From a virus: 20,539 nucleotides of DNA. Shown piece after piece: positions 1-8,310 of this stretch (the stretch's first letter is position 1; every line of letters begins with the position of its first letter). The notes under the pieces were generated by a model, which made no database searches, was not told the origin of the DNA, and saw only the letters and a list, made by a program, of their open reading frames with translations. The stretch covers positions 1 to 20,539 of IMG/VR virus record IMGVR_UViG_3300033233_000189; one strand, 5' to 3'. The position numbers and the translations under genes were made by a program.

Positions 1-34
1 TAAAGCCAGTGTGATACTATCGCTCTCATGCGAA

Positions 35-59
35 TTGACAAAAATCAAAAATCTGTCAA
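35..59. promoter_or_regulatory. Inverted repeat upstream of the terminase genes
   Basis: TTGACA at 35-40 is the exact reverse complement of TGTCAA at 54-59, with a 13-base A-rich spacer. It lies just ahead of the first structural gene and could be an operator or a weak RNA hairpin. TTGACA also looks like a -35 box, but I see no -10 hexamer at the right distance, so I do not call a promoter. The window opens with TAA, which may be the stop of an upstream gene. Confidence 0.3.
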
Positions 60-71
60 AAAAGAGGACAT

Positions 72-542
72 ATGCCAGCACGACGAAAGCCGGTAAATGA
101 GTTGGTAGACGATAGGCATGACCGAGTTATCCCGCGTATTAAGCTCAATACGCTGACTGACCCGCCATCATGCCCTGATACATTAACCGAGCTCAAAGCC
201 CGCGAGCTATGGGACGAGATATGCAGGATATTGACTGAGAGTGGTAGGCTTGCCGCCGAGGATATCCAGACCCTGGAACTTGCTTTTTTATCCCTACAAA
301 ACGCAATCCGGCTACAGCGCGTGCTCAATGAGATAAACCCGATTGACGAGGCCAATAAGTATAAGACCATCTCTGGCACTTTGCGCGCTGAGGCTAGTTT
401 TTATTCTGACATCATGCTCCGTTTTGGGGTTACGCCTCGTGGCCGTGAGTCGATAGCTGCGACATTGGCAAAGGCACAGAGTAGACAGCAAAAGAGCCTT
501 GCTGAAAAGATGATGGAGGGCGACGGTGAAGGAGCTGACTGA
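72..542 (+). CDS. Terminase small subunit (P27 family)
   Basis: The 156-residue protein is the likely DNA-recognition subunit of the packaging motor, acting with the large terminase encoded next. The N terminus is basic (MPARRKPVNEL). It is followed by helical segments with ELWDEICRILTESGRL, then AEDIQTLELAFLSLQNAIRL, and a C-terminal region with FGVTPRGRESIAATLAKAQ. The order of a short basic start, an 'L...E.A...W' helix and a late 'G.TP..R' element is typical of P27-type small terminases, and length and position agree. AGAGGA at 63-68 is a suitable ribosome site. The last 17 bases overlap the large terminase start, which suggests translational coupling. The call rests on family pattern and synteny. 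Confidence 0.85.
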   Translation: MPARRKPVNELVDDRHDRVIPRIKLNTLTDPPSCPDTLTELKARELWDEICRILTESGRLAAEDIQTLELAFLSLQNAIRLQRVLNEINPIDEANKYKTISGTLRAEASFYSDIMLRFGVTPRGRESIAATLAKAQSRQQKSLAEKMMEGDGEGAD

Positions 543-2253
543 CTATATCGACTGGGTAAGAGCTCATCCAAAAGATATCTGTGCAATAACTCTCCTGTGC
601 GTCAAGCGCATCGAGGAGCGCGTCAAGTTGGTTAAAAAAGGCCAGCTTGCATATGACGACAAAGCAGTTAAGGCGGTTATCCGATTTATCCAAAAATTGA
701 CGGCCGATGAGGGCGGGCAAAAAATAAGGCTCCTATTATGGCAAAAGTTTTTTATTGCTGGGCTCTATGGTTTCCGCGAGCCTAGCACCGGACATATCCT
801 GCACAATGATGCCTTTTTATTCATCGCCAAAAAAAACGGCAAAACCGCGCTCTCTGCCGGCCTTGCGCTCCATAACCTGATCAACGTGCCAGCCGCGCAG
901 GTCATCCTTGTGGCAACCGATTATAACCAGGCGAAAATAGCGTTCGAGGCAATTTGCAAGTACATCCGCAATACGCCTATACTAGCCGAGGCGCTGGCTA
1001 ACAAGGAGATAGCGATCAGGGAGTCTCCGCCATTGACCGTCGAGTATTATACCGGCGGCTCAAAAATCCGCATCATACCAGAGACTAGAGCAAAACAGGC
1101 GCAAGGCTTTAATGCGACCTTTGCGCTCTTTGACGAGATTGCCTCATATCGCACCGGCGAGATTATCACCAAGATTGCATCGGGGCAGGTGCGCGAGAAT
1201 GCCATTCGCATCAGTCTCACCACCGCAGAGACCTCAATGCAAAATCCTGGGCGCGCAGAATACGACCGCGCCCGCAATGTTTTGACCGGCAAGTTTGAGG
1301 CGCGCAATTACCTGCCGCTCATCTACGAGCTTGATGACCATGACGACCGCTGGAATCCTGACTGCTATATCAAAGCAAATCCGGCGCTCGATGCTATCAA
1401 GCCATTGCGCAAGCTCATCGAGGAGCGCGACAGGGCGCGGCAAAATCCCATTGAGGAAGCATCATTTTTTGCCTATCAACTCAACGTCTGGAGCCAAAAT
1501 AGCGGCTCGGACATCTCTGAGGACGACTGGCGGCCAGCAATAGACAATGTCAAGAAATATGCCGACTATTTAACACCAGACAAGCTCGCCAAATATCCAG
1601 CTATCGCCGCTGTTGACTTGTCCAAGATTGACGACTATACGGCATACACCATCTATTTTTACATCAAGCCGATAGATAAATTCTACGCCAAGCATCGGTT
1701 TTATATCCCGGCCGCCGCGGTCGAAAACAAGCAGCGTATTGAGACCGAGCAAGTGCGCATCTGGATTAAGCAGGGCTACATTATGCCAACCATCGATGAG
1801 CAAGGCTCGCGGGTGATCAACTATGACTATCTCCAATATGACATTATCGAGGATTATAACAAATATCATCTCATCGGCCTTACTTATGACGTTGCGCATG
1901 CATCAAAGTTTGTCGAGCGACTAGAAGAAAAACTGCCGCAATTGCCGCTGATACCATTTGCGCAGGGCTGGAAAAAAATATCGCCTGCAAATAAACAGTG
2001 GCTTGAGCTAATCTACAAACAAAAGCTCATCGATGACAACCCTGTCATGCGCTGGATGGCTGGATGTGCGCGGATTATCAACGACCGCTTGGGCAATACC
2101 TATTTCGAAAAGGTCAACTACCGGCAAAGCAACTTGCGCATCGATGGGGTGGATACGTCGGTCATGGCATTGGCAGTCCTGCTTGGTCAGCTCGAGCAGG
2201 GCGAGGATAACGTTGAGGAACAGGTTAAAGCGCTCGAGGCTATCGAGTATTAG
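526..2253 (+). CDS. Terminase large subunit (ATPase and nuclease)
   Basis: This 575-residue protein is the packaging motor and headful/cos nuclease. The N-terminal ATPase shows a Walker A-type loop, AKKNGKTA (residues 101-108), and a Walker B, ATFALFDE (197-204), with the acidic pair D203/E204. The C-terminal RNase H-like nuclease has AAVDLSKIDD (D364), GLTYDVAH (D455) and RIDGVDTSVMA (D540/D543), the expected spread of metal-binding aspartates. The start is GTG at 526, supported by GGAGGG at 515-520, five bases upstream and inside the small terminase gene. Length is normal for the HK97-type family. All key residues appear intact, so the enzyme is probably functional. Confidence 0.95.
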   Translation: MKELTDYIDWVRAHPKDICAITLLCVKRIEERVKLVKKGQLAYDDKAVKAVIRFIQKLTADEGGQKIRLLLWQKFFIAGLYGFREPSTGHILHNDAFLFIAKKNGKTALSAGLALHNLINVPAAQVILVATDYNQAKIAFEAICKYIRNTPILAEALANKEIAIRESPPLTVEYYTGGSKIRIIPETRAKQAQGFNATFALFDEIASYRTGEIITKIASGQVRENAIRISLTTAETSMQNPGRAEYDRARNVLTGKFEARNYLPLIYELDDHDDRWNPDCYIKANPALDAIKPLRKLIEERDRARQNPIEEASFFAYQLNVWSQNSGSDISEDDWRPAIDNVKKYADYLTPDKLAKYPAIAAVDLSKIDDYTAYTIYFYIKPIDKFYAKHRFYIPAAAVENKQRIETEQVRIWIKQGYIMPTIDEQGSRVINYDYLQYDIIEDYNKYHLIGLTYDVAHASKFVERLEEKLPQLPLIPFAQGWKKISPANKQWLELIYKQKLIDDNPVMRWMAGCARIINDRLGNTYFEKVNYRQSNLRIDGVDTSVMALAVLLGQLEQGEDNVEEQVKALEAIEY

Positions 2254-2261
2254 GGGGTGAT

Positions 2262-2603
2262 ATGGCAAAGTCGCAGTATGATTGGGTGTTTGACGCATAC
2301 ACTAAATGGGTTATATCAGGGGCTGATGAGGATTATAAAAACCTTTGGCTTGCAAGCCAATCACAAATGCGCATGGTGGTTTTCAAGCAGGCGCGCAAAT
2401 TGGGCCGGCCGCTTGACTATGACGATCTTATAGGGATTGTTGATGATTCAACAATTAATGTAATTGAGTTTTTTAAACAGCATAACGACATCAAATATCA
2501 CCAGCTTTATAGCATATTTGGTTATCAAAACAAAAAGGCTTTCCAAGATTTTAACCGTAAGCTGAAAAAATACAATAAATCAAAAATTTTTTCAGAAAAT
2601 TGA
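2262..2603 (+). CDS. Hypothetical 113-residue cargo protein
   Basis: I do not recognise this protein. It sits between the large terminase and the portal, where many HK97-type phages carry no gene or an HNH gene. GGGGGTG just upstream is the likely ribosome site. The protein is soluble and helical, with a basic, lysine-rich C terminus (KAFQDFNRKLKKYNKSK). The middle, 'A.KLGRPLDYDDLIGIVDD..INVIEFF', has the rhythm of a sigma-70 region 2 helix pair, so a sigma-like or nucleic-acid-binding role is possible but weakly supported. From about 2430 the base composition turns clearly AT-rich, unlike the flanking genes, which fits acquisition or decay. A perfect 16-base palindrome lies at 2345-2360. Confidence 0.6.
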   Translation: MAKSQYDWVFDAYTKWVISGADEDYKNLWLASQSQMRMVVFKQARKLGRPLDYDDLIGIVDDSTINVIEFFKQHNDIKYHQLYSIFGYQNKKAFQDFNRKLKKYNKSKIFSEN

Positions 2604-2690
2604 GGTCGATTAGTTACTCATATATTTGAAAGCAAGATAATCCTATAACTGGATTATTGCCAATACCACCGTCGTGATGACAGAGGGATT
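2604..2690 (+). promoter_or_regulatory. AT-rich spacer with hairpin and shared boundary sequence before the portal gene
   Basis: This 87-base gap is the longest in the head module. It holds a perfect 7-bp stem, ATAATCC (2637-2643) with GGATTAT (2651-2657) around a 7-base loop, with no U-tract after it. A weak promoter-like pair, TTGAGG (2600-2605) and TATATT (2621-2626), has a short 15-base spacer. From about 2656 to the portal start the sequence matches that before the fibre gene at 14822. The hairpin and promoter are suggestions; the repeat is directly visible. Confidence 0.4.
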
Positions 2691-2695
2691 ATGGC
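2656..2695 (+). repeat. Boundary sequence, copy 1 (before the portal gene)
   Basis: Partner of the element at 14784-14826. It closes the AT-rich stretch that follows the large terminase and runs into the portal start (AGGGATTATGGC is identical in both copies). It may be a recombination joint or the remnant of a shared coding end. An in-frame stop at 2638-2640 means nothing upstream can be read through into it. Confidence 0.75.
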
Positions 2696-3917
2696 GTTTT
2701 TTTTGCGTATTTTCCGGCGCACACCTCCTCAAGTTCGGGCGGCTGATAGCATAAATTATATCAGCTCGCCCGACATTTTTAATTATCCTTATCTCAGCTT
2801 AAACCCTACCGCCGAGGCGTGCATCCGCAAGATAGTCTCGACGTTGGCATCGCTCAAGCTGGAGCTGTATACGCATCGCAAGGGCGGCGGGCGCTCGCTC
2901 ATGGTTGGACATCCGCTGTTTGTGGCGCTCAAAAACCCTGATCCAAACATGACCCCAATCCAGTTTTATTCGCAGCTTATCGACGACATCATGCGGGGTG
3001 ACGCCTATCTACACATTATTAGGGCTGGCGGGCAAATCCTTTTTGAGCGTTTAGACCCGCGTGCAATCAGACCGTCAAATCTGTCTGGCAGAATAGTCTA
3101 TCAGTACAGCCAGCAGACCTACACCGACCGCGACGTGCTCCATATCCCCTACCCGTTTGCGACCAAGATTGTCAACGGCATCGTCTATGGCGTAGCACCA
3201 GAAGAAAAATACCGCGACCTGATAGCTCTCGACAATGCGCTGACGGCATATATCAAAATGTACTTTGGCAACTCGATTGGCAAGCGTACCGTGATTGAAA
3301 TGGGCGATGCTTGGACGGGCAAAAAACTTGATGAGGCATATGCACTCATTGCGCCAGCAGTGCAAAAGTTTGTTTATGGTGCGGCGAATGCAGGTAAACC
3401 TATCATTCCGCCGCCTGGGACTAAATTAACAACACTTGACCAGACACAAAATCTCTATGCCGATATTAAGACGCTCAAAGAAATGGTAGAGCGGCAAATA
3501 TCACAAGGCTTTGGTGTGCCATACTCCCTGCTGTCCGAGACCAATAAATATGACTCTCTTGAAGCCAATCAGCTGCAATTTTTGGCCGATACTATCGAGC
3601 CATTGGGGACGCATATCGAGCAGTCGTTTGACAGGCTCTTAGACCCTACCGAGACCGCTCTGTACTGCAAATACGATTATAAAGCAATGCTGCAATCTGA
3701 TGTGAAAACCACTGTCGAATACCTTGCCAAAGAGGTGCAAGCCGGACTGCTCACCATTAATGAGGCGCGCGACAAGCTCGACCTGGCCGCGGTTGATGCT
3801 GGCGATTATACGTTTGTGCCGGCCAACTTGTGGCCGCTAACCGTTGATAACGTGCAAGCATTTTTCGCGCAGTCTAAGCTCGCCATGCATAATGGCGCAG
3901 GAGATCAAATGAAATGA
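2691..3917 (+). CDS. Portal protein (HK97 family)
   Basis: The 408-residue protein forms the dodecameric portal ring at the capsid vertex through which DNA enters and to which the tail attaches. Family-typical stretches are NPTAEACIRKIVSTLASLKLELY near the N terminus (start and end shown in part), HPLFVALKNPDPNMTP, the 'F...L..D....GDAYL.I' segment, and late in the protein GFGVPYSLLSETN followed by a long helix with 'SLEANQLQFLADTIEPLG'. Length is normal. The ATG at 2691 follows GAGGGA; the same start context recurs at 14822. The end overlaps the protease start by four bases (ATGA type), typical of coupled head genes. Confidence 0.93.
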   Translation: MAFFLRIFRRTPPQVRAADSINYISSPDIFNYPYLSLNPTAEACIRKIVSTLASLKLELYTHRKGGGRSLMVGHPLFVALKNPDPNMTPIQFYSQLIDDIMRGDAYLHIIRAGGQILFERLDPRAIRPSNLSGRIVYQYSQQTYTDRDVLHIPYPFATKIVNGIVYGVAPEEKYRDLIALDNALTAYIKMYFGNSIGKRTVIEMGDAWTGKKLDEAYALIAPAVQKFVYGAANAGKPIIPPPGTKLTTLDQTQNLYADIKTLKEMVERQISQGFGVPYSLLSETNKYDSLEANQLQFLADTIEPLGTHIEQSFDRLLDPTETALYCKYDYKAMLQSDVKTTVEYLAKEVQAGLLTINEARDKLDLAAVDAGDYTFVPANLWPLTVDNVQAFFAQSKLAMHNGAGDQMK

Positions 3918-4609
3918 AAAAGCAAATTCGCAAACTTGATTATCAATCTGAGATTACCATCCGTGATGCGACCGAGAGCGAGCCGCGCAAGCTAGTTGGA
4001 CTTATCCCATATAACAAGCCATCGGTCGACATAGGATTTATCGAGATTATCACGCCGACCGCTTTCGATAAGACCTTATCAGACCGCGCCGACGTCAAGG
4101 CCCTGGTATCGCATGACGCAAGCAAGGTGCTGGGCTCTGTTAAGGCTGGAACCTTGCGACTGACATCAACTGACAATGGTTTGCTTGCCGAGGTTGACCT
4201 GCCGAACACCACCTTTGCCAACGATGTTTGGGAGACTGTCAAGCGTGGCGATGTCACTACCATGAGCTTTGGATTTTACCCAGTCAACGAGCGCACGGAA
4301 GTCCAAAACGGGAAGGAAGTGCACTACCTGACCGAAGTTCGCCTACTTGAGGTTAGCTTTGCGGTCGCCTGGCCAGCCTATGAGGATACGACCAGCATGG
4401 CGAGGGCAGTGCGAGGCATTGACCTGGACAAACTCGAAACCGTGCTTGCCAAAGAAACTATCGAATCAAACGACCTTGCGGTCGTTAAAGATACCATTGA
4501 AAAGCTGCGGGCGCTGTTAGAGCCGAGCCCGTCCACCACCGAGGCCGCGCAGAGCACCTCGGCCGGAGACTTGCTGGCATCACTCTATGATGCGTCGCAA
4601 AAACTCTAA
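3914..4609 (+). CDS. Prohead protease (HK97 family, S78)
   Basis: The 231-residue serine protease matures the procapsid by removing the capsid protein's N-terminal scaffold. The expected catalytic elements are visible: VSHDASKVLGS with H67, the nucleophile motif TTMSFGF with S118, and a later acidic residue in RLLEVSFAVAWPAY (E146). The motif 'R.L.G..P' near residues 25-32 and 'ITP.AF' near 46-51 are also family marks. The last 50 residues are low-complexity (SPSTTEAAQSTS), typical of a self-removed tail. AGGAG at about 3898 is the likely ribosome site. The gene directly precedes the capsid gene, as in HK97. Confidence 0.93.
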   Translation: MKKQIRKLDYQSEITIRDATESEPRKLVGLIPYNKPSVDIGFIEIITPTAFDKTLSDRADVKALVSHDASKVLGSVKAGTLRLTSTDNGLLAEVDLPNTTFANDVWETVKRGDVTTMSFGFYPVNERTEVQNGKEVHYLTEVRLLEVSFAVAWPAYEDTTSMARAVRGIDLDKLETVLAKETIESNDLAVVKDTIEKLRALLEPSPSTTEAAQSTSAGDLLASLYDASQKL

Positions 4610-4620
4610 AGGAGACTACT

Positions 4621-5664
4621 ATGGCTGAAGAAGTCAAGACTGAAGCAAAGACCCCGGAGATTATGCTCCGCGAAATTGAAACCAATGTCGAGAAAAGAGT
4701 CGAGGAGAAAATCGAATCCTCGCTTGTCGAAAAGATTGATGCCAAATTCCGTGCGGCGCTGGCTGACCTAAAACCCAAGGTTGAGGTTGTCGGACCCGCA
4801 TCAGAGTACCGCGCAATCGCGCAGGCGATGGCTGAAAAGCGCGCGATTACTCTCAATGGCTCTGGCGCATACAAAATTGTACAGGACCTTGTGCAAGCTG
4901 TCATTAAAAAGCAAGACTTGCTCGCCAAGTACCGCTTTGAGTATGGCGCTGGCGCGCAGATGAATATCCCTGTACTATCTGCTCGGCCTGCAAAACCGAC
5001 AAAGCAATCTGAAGGTGCGACATCAATCACCGCTGACTCCACCGCGGCACTGGGCGCAATGACCTTGACACCGTATGCCTATGTGTCCGTCCTGCCCATC
5101 TCTGCCGAGGCTCTCGTACAGGGCGCGGCTGATATTGAGAGCAGACTGCCGCAGGTGTTTGGCGATTCTTTCGCCGATGCTATGCTTTATGGCTCCATAA
5201 TCGGCGACAGCACCATGACTGGCGTCTTTGCGGATGCTGCACTTTCGCAGGATGTGAGCTGCGCAGCGACCGGAGCTCCGACATGGGCTGACCTTATTAC
5301 TCTTGCTGGCGCAGTCAAAGGCTATGCATTTAGCCCGCTCATCATCATATCGCCGGCGCTTATGTCTGATTTGCTGGCAAATACCAGCACTGGGCTTGAC
5401 CCACTCAAAACCGAGTATCTCACCCGCGGCACAATCCGTGGCGTGCCGGTTTATGAAAGCGCTTATGCTCCATCCACTACAACCGCCGGCTCGGTTGTCG
5501 CGGTCGCAATGGACCCCGCCAATTATGCAATCGGTGTGGCCGCCGCGCTCAACATTATCCCGATTCGCAAGGCTGGCGATACCAATACCTACTTCCAGGC
5601 CGAGGCTTTCTTCAATGGCAAGCCAATCCTCGCCGCAAACGGCTGGCAGCTCAAGACTGTATGA
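4621..5664 (+). CDS. Major capsid protein (HK97 fold)
   Basis: The 347-residue protein forms the capsid shell. Residues 1-60 are charged and heptad-like (EIETNVEKRVEEKIESSLVE), matching the delta domain, the built-in scaffold that the upstream protease removes. The rest fits the HK97 fold, with a 'PVLSARPAK..QSEGATS' region, 'SVLPISAEAL', 'FGDSFADAMLYG' and the late 'RGTIRGVPVYES' and 'DPANYAIGVA' strands. AGGAGA lies just before the ATG at 4621. There is no fused decoration domain. The exact cleavage site cannot be read from sequence. Confidence 0.93.
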   Translation: MAEEVKTEAKTPEIMLREIETNVEKRVEEKIESSLVEKIDAKFRAALADLKPKVEVVGPASEYRAIAQAMAEKRAITLNGSGAYKIVQDLVQAVIKKQDLLAKYRFEYGAGAQMNIPVLSARPAKPTKQSEGATSITADSTAALGAMTLTPYAYVSVLPISAEALVQGAADIESRLPQVFGDSFADAMLYGSIIGDSTMTGVFADAALSQDVSCAATGAPTWADLITLAGAVKGYAFSPLIIISPALMSDLLANTSTGLDPLKTEYLTRGTIRGVPVYESAYAPSTTTAGSVVAVAMDPANYAIGVAAALNIIPIRKAGDTNTYFQAEAFFNGKPILAANGWQLKTV

Positions 5665-5673
5665 GGTTAGATA

Positions 5674-6210
5674 ATGGCACTGGTGACAGTTGATGATCTG
5701 AATGCATACTCTGGCAACTATGAGACTGCGGCATACAAGACTACTCTGGTTGAGGCCGCGTCCGATATCGTTGTCAAGTATCTTGGATATAATCCCTCGC
5801 AGGCCGAGCGGATATACCGCACGGTCGGCTGGGGGAACGATTTTGTCATCCTACCAGTGCCAGAAGTTTCAGTGGTGGCCAGTCTTGTCGTTGACGGCGA
5901 GACTTGGCCATCGACTGATTATCTTGCGATTGTTGACCCCGTGAGCGGCCGGACAAGGCTTGAGTTAATATCCAAAACATTTCTGCGCGGGGCAAAGATT
6001 GTCATCACCTACACTGCCGGATATGTTACCATCCCTGAGCCAATCAAATTGGCGGTCTTGCGCATTGCATCGCTCTTGACGACCGAGGCAAACGGCAATA
6101 TTGGCGTTACGAGTAAGAGCTTTGCTGATATGTCGCGCACTTTTGTCAACTATACCAATTTTGATAAATACCTTAAGCCGCTCGCGCGCTATCGCGCGGA
6201 GGAAATCTAA
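5674..6210 (+). CDS. Head-tail connector protein (HK97 gp6-like)
   Basis: The 178-residue protein probably forms the ring under the portal. It starts with a short helical repeat (VTVDDLNAYSG). After a strand-rich middle (FVILPVPEVSVVASLVVDG) comes the signature VITYTAGYVTIPEPIKLAV, followed by a helix and the 'GNIGVTSKSFADMSRTF' segment. 'YTAGY..(I/P)P..(I/L)K.AV' is a well-known mark of gp6/YqbG-type connectors. The position directly after the capsid gene agrees. The stop overlaps the next ATG (TAATG). Confidence 0.85.
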   Translation: MALVTVDDLNAYSGNYETAAYKTTLVEAASDIVVKYLGYNPSQAERIYRTVGWGNDFVILPVPEVSVVASLVVDGETWPSTDYLAIVDPVSGRTRLELISKTFLRGAKIVITYTAGYVTIPEPIKLAVLRIASLLTTEANGNIGVTSKSFADMSRTFVNYTNFDKYLKPLARYRAEEI

Positions 6211-6719
6211 TGGGTGCGGAATTTGTCAGCATCAAGGCTGAGATGCAGGAGGTGCGCGAGGCGCTCGATTATGTCGCAAACTATACCAAGTATATCCATC
6301 GCGATGTGCTGCAGGAGCTTGGCCGGCAGGCGGTGCGCGTCATCAAGCGCAACTACCCGCTTGTGCTCCATAAACGCACAGGGATGCTCTACAAAGGTAT
6401 CAGCAGCAAATTTACCCGCGATAAAAATGCCGTCATCGTGACGTCAAATGCGCGCGATATGAGCCGCGGTTATAAGGGTGGCACTCGCTATGGCTGGGTG
6501 CTCGCAAAAGGCGCAACCATCCTGCCAAAAAAGGGCAAGACGCTTACGTTTATGGGGCAAAATGGCTGGGTGCGGCTGCATAAGGTGGTCCTGCCTGGCC
6601 GCGACTGGATTGAGGGGCCTGCTATGTCCTATCTGCGCGGGCCGCAGATGCATAATGACATCGACAAGGTTGTGCAAAAAAAGCTCGACAAACTGCGGGC
6701 TAAAGGGGTCATCGCATGA
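6210..6719 (+). CDS. Neck / tail-completion protein (HK97 gp10-like)
   Basis: The 169-residue protein is rich in basic residues and joins head and tail. Recognisable elements are 'LGRQAVRVIKRNYPLVLHKRTGMLYKGI', in which 'RTG.L..(S/G)I' is typical of gp10-type proteins, and 'GPAM' near the end of the core (PGRDWIEGPAM). GGAGG at 6198-6202 serves the ATG at 6210. It overlaps the next gene by four bases. The call relies on motif pattern and synteny between the connector and tail terminator. Confidence 0.75.
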   Translation: MGAEFVSIKAEMQEVREALDYVANYTKYIHRDVLQELGRQAVRVIKRNYPLVLHKRTGMLYKGISSKFTRDKNAVIVTSNARDMSRGYKGGTRYGWVLAKGATILPKKGKTLTFMGQNGWVRLHKVVLPGRDWIEGPAMSYLRGPQMHNDIDKVVQKKLDKLRAKGVIA

Positions 6720-7156
6720 GCAAAGAGTACGAAGCGCTGACCAAGCTCCGCGATTATTTGCGGGTATATCTCGACCCTGCGCCACAGCCGGCTCTGGCCG
6801 ATGGGCAGATTGTCGTTGAGTATCCCGATGTGGACTCGATGCCGTACTCGACCATGCTCTACATCGTCCCGGAGCGCGAAAATGTCGAGCAGTCAAGCAT
6901 GACTATGAGTCGCGTCACTCTGAATGTGACGATGTACCTGATCCTCAAAAACCAGCAGATGGCGACGATGATACAAGCCGCATTTGACTATCTCGCGGCA
7001 ATCCAAAACGCCATCAATAAAGACCGCACATTAGGCGGATCACTTGCTGAATGTGAAATTAACGCCGCGGAATTTTATCCGGCGATTGTTGGGCTTACCA
7101 ATTCCGTCGGCATTGAGATAACTGGAACGCTGACCTATGAAAGATTAGGAGGTTGA
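6716..7156 (+). CDS. Tail terminator-like protein
   Basis: The 146-residue protein sits where siphophages encode the ring that caps the tail tube. It has an N-terminal helix (EYEALTKLRDYLRVYL), a strand-rich core (VTLNVTMYLILKN), a helix (MIQAAFDYLAAIQNAI) and a final strand (GIEITGTLTYERL). This alpha-beta layout and length fit the gpU/gp17 terminator group, but no strict motif proves it. The start overlaps the upstream stop as ATGA. Confidence 0.65.
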   Translation: MSKEYEALTKLRDYLRVYLDPAPQPALADGQIVVEYPDVDSMPYSTMLYIVPERENVEQSSMTMSRVTLNVTMYLILKNQQMATMIQAAFDYLAAIQNAINKDRTLGGSLAECEINAAEFYPAIVGLTNSVGIEITGTLTYERLGG

Positions 7157-7157
7157 G

Positions 7158-7319
7158 ATGAAAGAGCTAAAGGTAAAAATCAAAATGCTTGGCAATTTCG
7201 CCAAGTATGAGAATGGCAAAGAGTATGAGGTTGACGAGCGCGAAGCCGCGTTTTTGATAGGATATGGTTTCGCCGTCAAAATTGAGTCTGAAAATACGCC
7301 TAAAGAGGCGGAGGAGTAA
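7158..7319 (+). CDS. Small conserved phage protein before the tail tube gene
   Basis: This 53-residue gene, MKELKVKIKMLGNFAKYENG followed by KEYEVDEREAAFLIGYGFAV and an acidic tail, has an ideal ribosome site (AGGAGG, 7146-7151, six bases upstream). The pattern of short strands, 'Y.NGK.YEV.E.EA.FLI..GFA', is common in small proteins of phage head-tail modules. It fits the gap exactly, with AGGAG for the tail tube gene formed by its own last codons. Function is unknown; a role in neck or tail assembly is inferred from position. Confidence 0.8.
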   Translation: MKELKVKIKMLGNFAKYENGKEYEVDEREAAFLIGYGFAVKIESENTPKEAEE

Positions 7320-7322
7320 CAT

Positions 7323-8288
7323 ATGGCAGTGACTGGTAGTGGTGCGTCATTACAAATTGGTAAAGAGAGCGCCTGGGGCACGGCAGCTGCCGGGGCGTAT
7401 ATCATTGATTTTACCAGCGAGTCAATTAAGCTCGCGCCTGATAAAAAGGTGCAGGATTCGCTTATTGCAAGCAAGGCGGCGCCGGCAAAAGACCTAATGG
7501 GACTGCAGGTACAAGGCGATACGGCATTTGTCCTGCGGCCTGAATATGCTGGATTTTTGTTCCGAGCAATGCTTGGCGGCGCAGATACGGTTGCCGCTAA
7601 TGCGCCTGTTACTGGTGCGTACACTCATACTATTGCCCTTGCTGCTGCCAATGGGGCATTTCCAAGCTATACGCTCATTATTGACCGTAAGGCGTCAGTC
7701 AATAAATATTCTGGCTGCAAGGCCGCAAGCTGGTCTCTCGATGCCAAGGTTGGGGACTACGTCAAGGGCTCAATTACCTGGATGGGTAAGGATGAGTCAG
7801 ATGGCTCACTTGCATCCCTCTCGCCGCTGGCGTTGCAGGCATTTAAGGTTATCAACGCGACCTGCACCATCGCCGGCACAAGCTATGATGTCAAATCAGT
7901 CTCGCTCAAGGGTGACAACAAATTTGAGGATGTCGGCATTACTTATTCCAGCGGCCTATATCATTTGGAGCCAATCCATGGCATGCGCGAGCTGAATGTT
8001 GACATCGAGATGAACTATGACTCGACTGTTGAGACCCTGCATGATAACTACAGCATAACCGGCGCGGTCATTAACTCCATCGTCATCGTCCTCAAATCGC
8101 CGTCAATTGTTACAGGCTCGACGCAGTACCAGGTAACCCTGACTATCAATAACGTATCGGCAACTGTCGAGCGCGGAATTTCAGGCACCGGGCTTGTGAT
8201 CGCAAAGCTTTCCGGCTCTCCGACCAGCGTTGGCGCGACTGAGCCTGTGACTGCGGCGATTGTCGATGCGACGGCGACGGCATATTGA
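7323..8288 (+). CDS. Major tail tube protein
   Basis: The 321-residue protein probably stacks in rings to form the tail tube. Its opening, 'GSGASLQIGKESAWGTAAAG', contains the 'GxE..WGT' element seen in many siphophage tube proteins. Next come 'DSLIASKAAPAKDLMG' and a long beta-rich body. A second beta domain occupies about residues 180-310 and may be a surface Ig-like domain. Position before the chaperone pair and tape measure is standard. GGAGGAG at about 7309-7315 serves the ATG. Confidence 0.85.
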   Translation: MAVTGSGASLQIGKESAWGTAAAGAYIIDFTSESIKLAPDKKVQDSLIASKAAPAKDLMGLQVQGDTAFVLRPEYAGFLFRAMLGGADTVAANAPVTGAYTHTIALAAANGAFPSYTLIIDRKASVNKYSGCKAASWSLDAKVGDYVKGSITWMGKDESDGSLASLSPLALQAFKVINATCTIAGTSYDVKSVSLKGDNKFEDVGITYSSGLYHLEPIHGMRELNVDIEMNYDSTVETLHDNYSITGAVINSIVIVLKSPSIVTGSTQYQVTLTINNVSATVERGISGTGLVIAKLSGSPTSVGATEPVTAAIVDATATAY

Positions 8289-8310
8289 TGAGCCAAAAAG
8301 GAGGTAAATC

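Noticed and set aside
35-60. Promoter from TTGACA at 35
   Set aside because: No -10-like hexamer at 15-19 bases; the following DNA is only A-rich. Kept as an inverted repeat.
2345-2360. 16-base palindrome as a specific site
   Set aside because: An event of this size is expected about 0.3 times in 20 kb by chance, and it fits ordinary coding sequence.
4485-5042. 185-codon open frame on the minus strand
   Set aside because: It lies opposite the protease end and capsid start, is Ser/Ala/Arg-rich without domains, and has no place in the operon. It is a shadow of real coding sequence.
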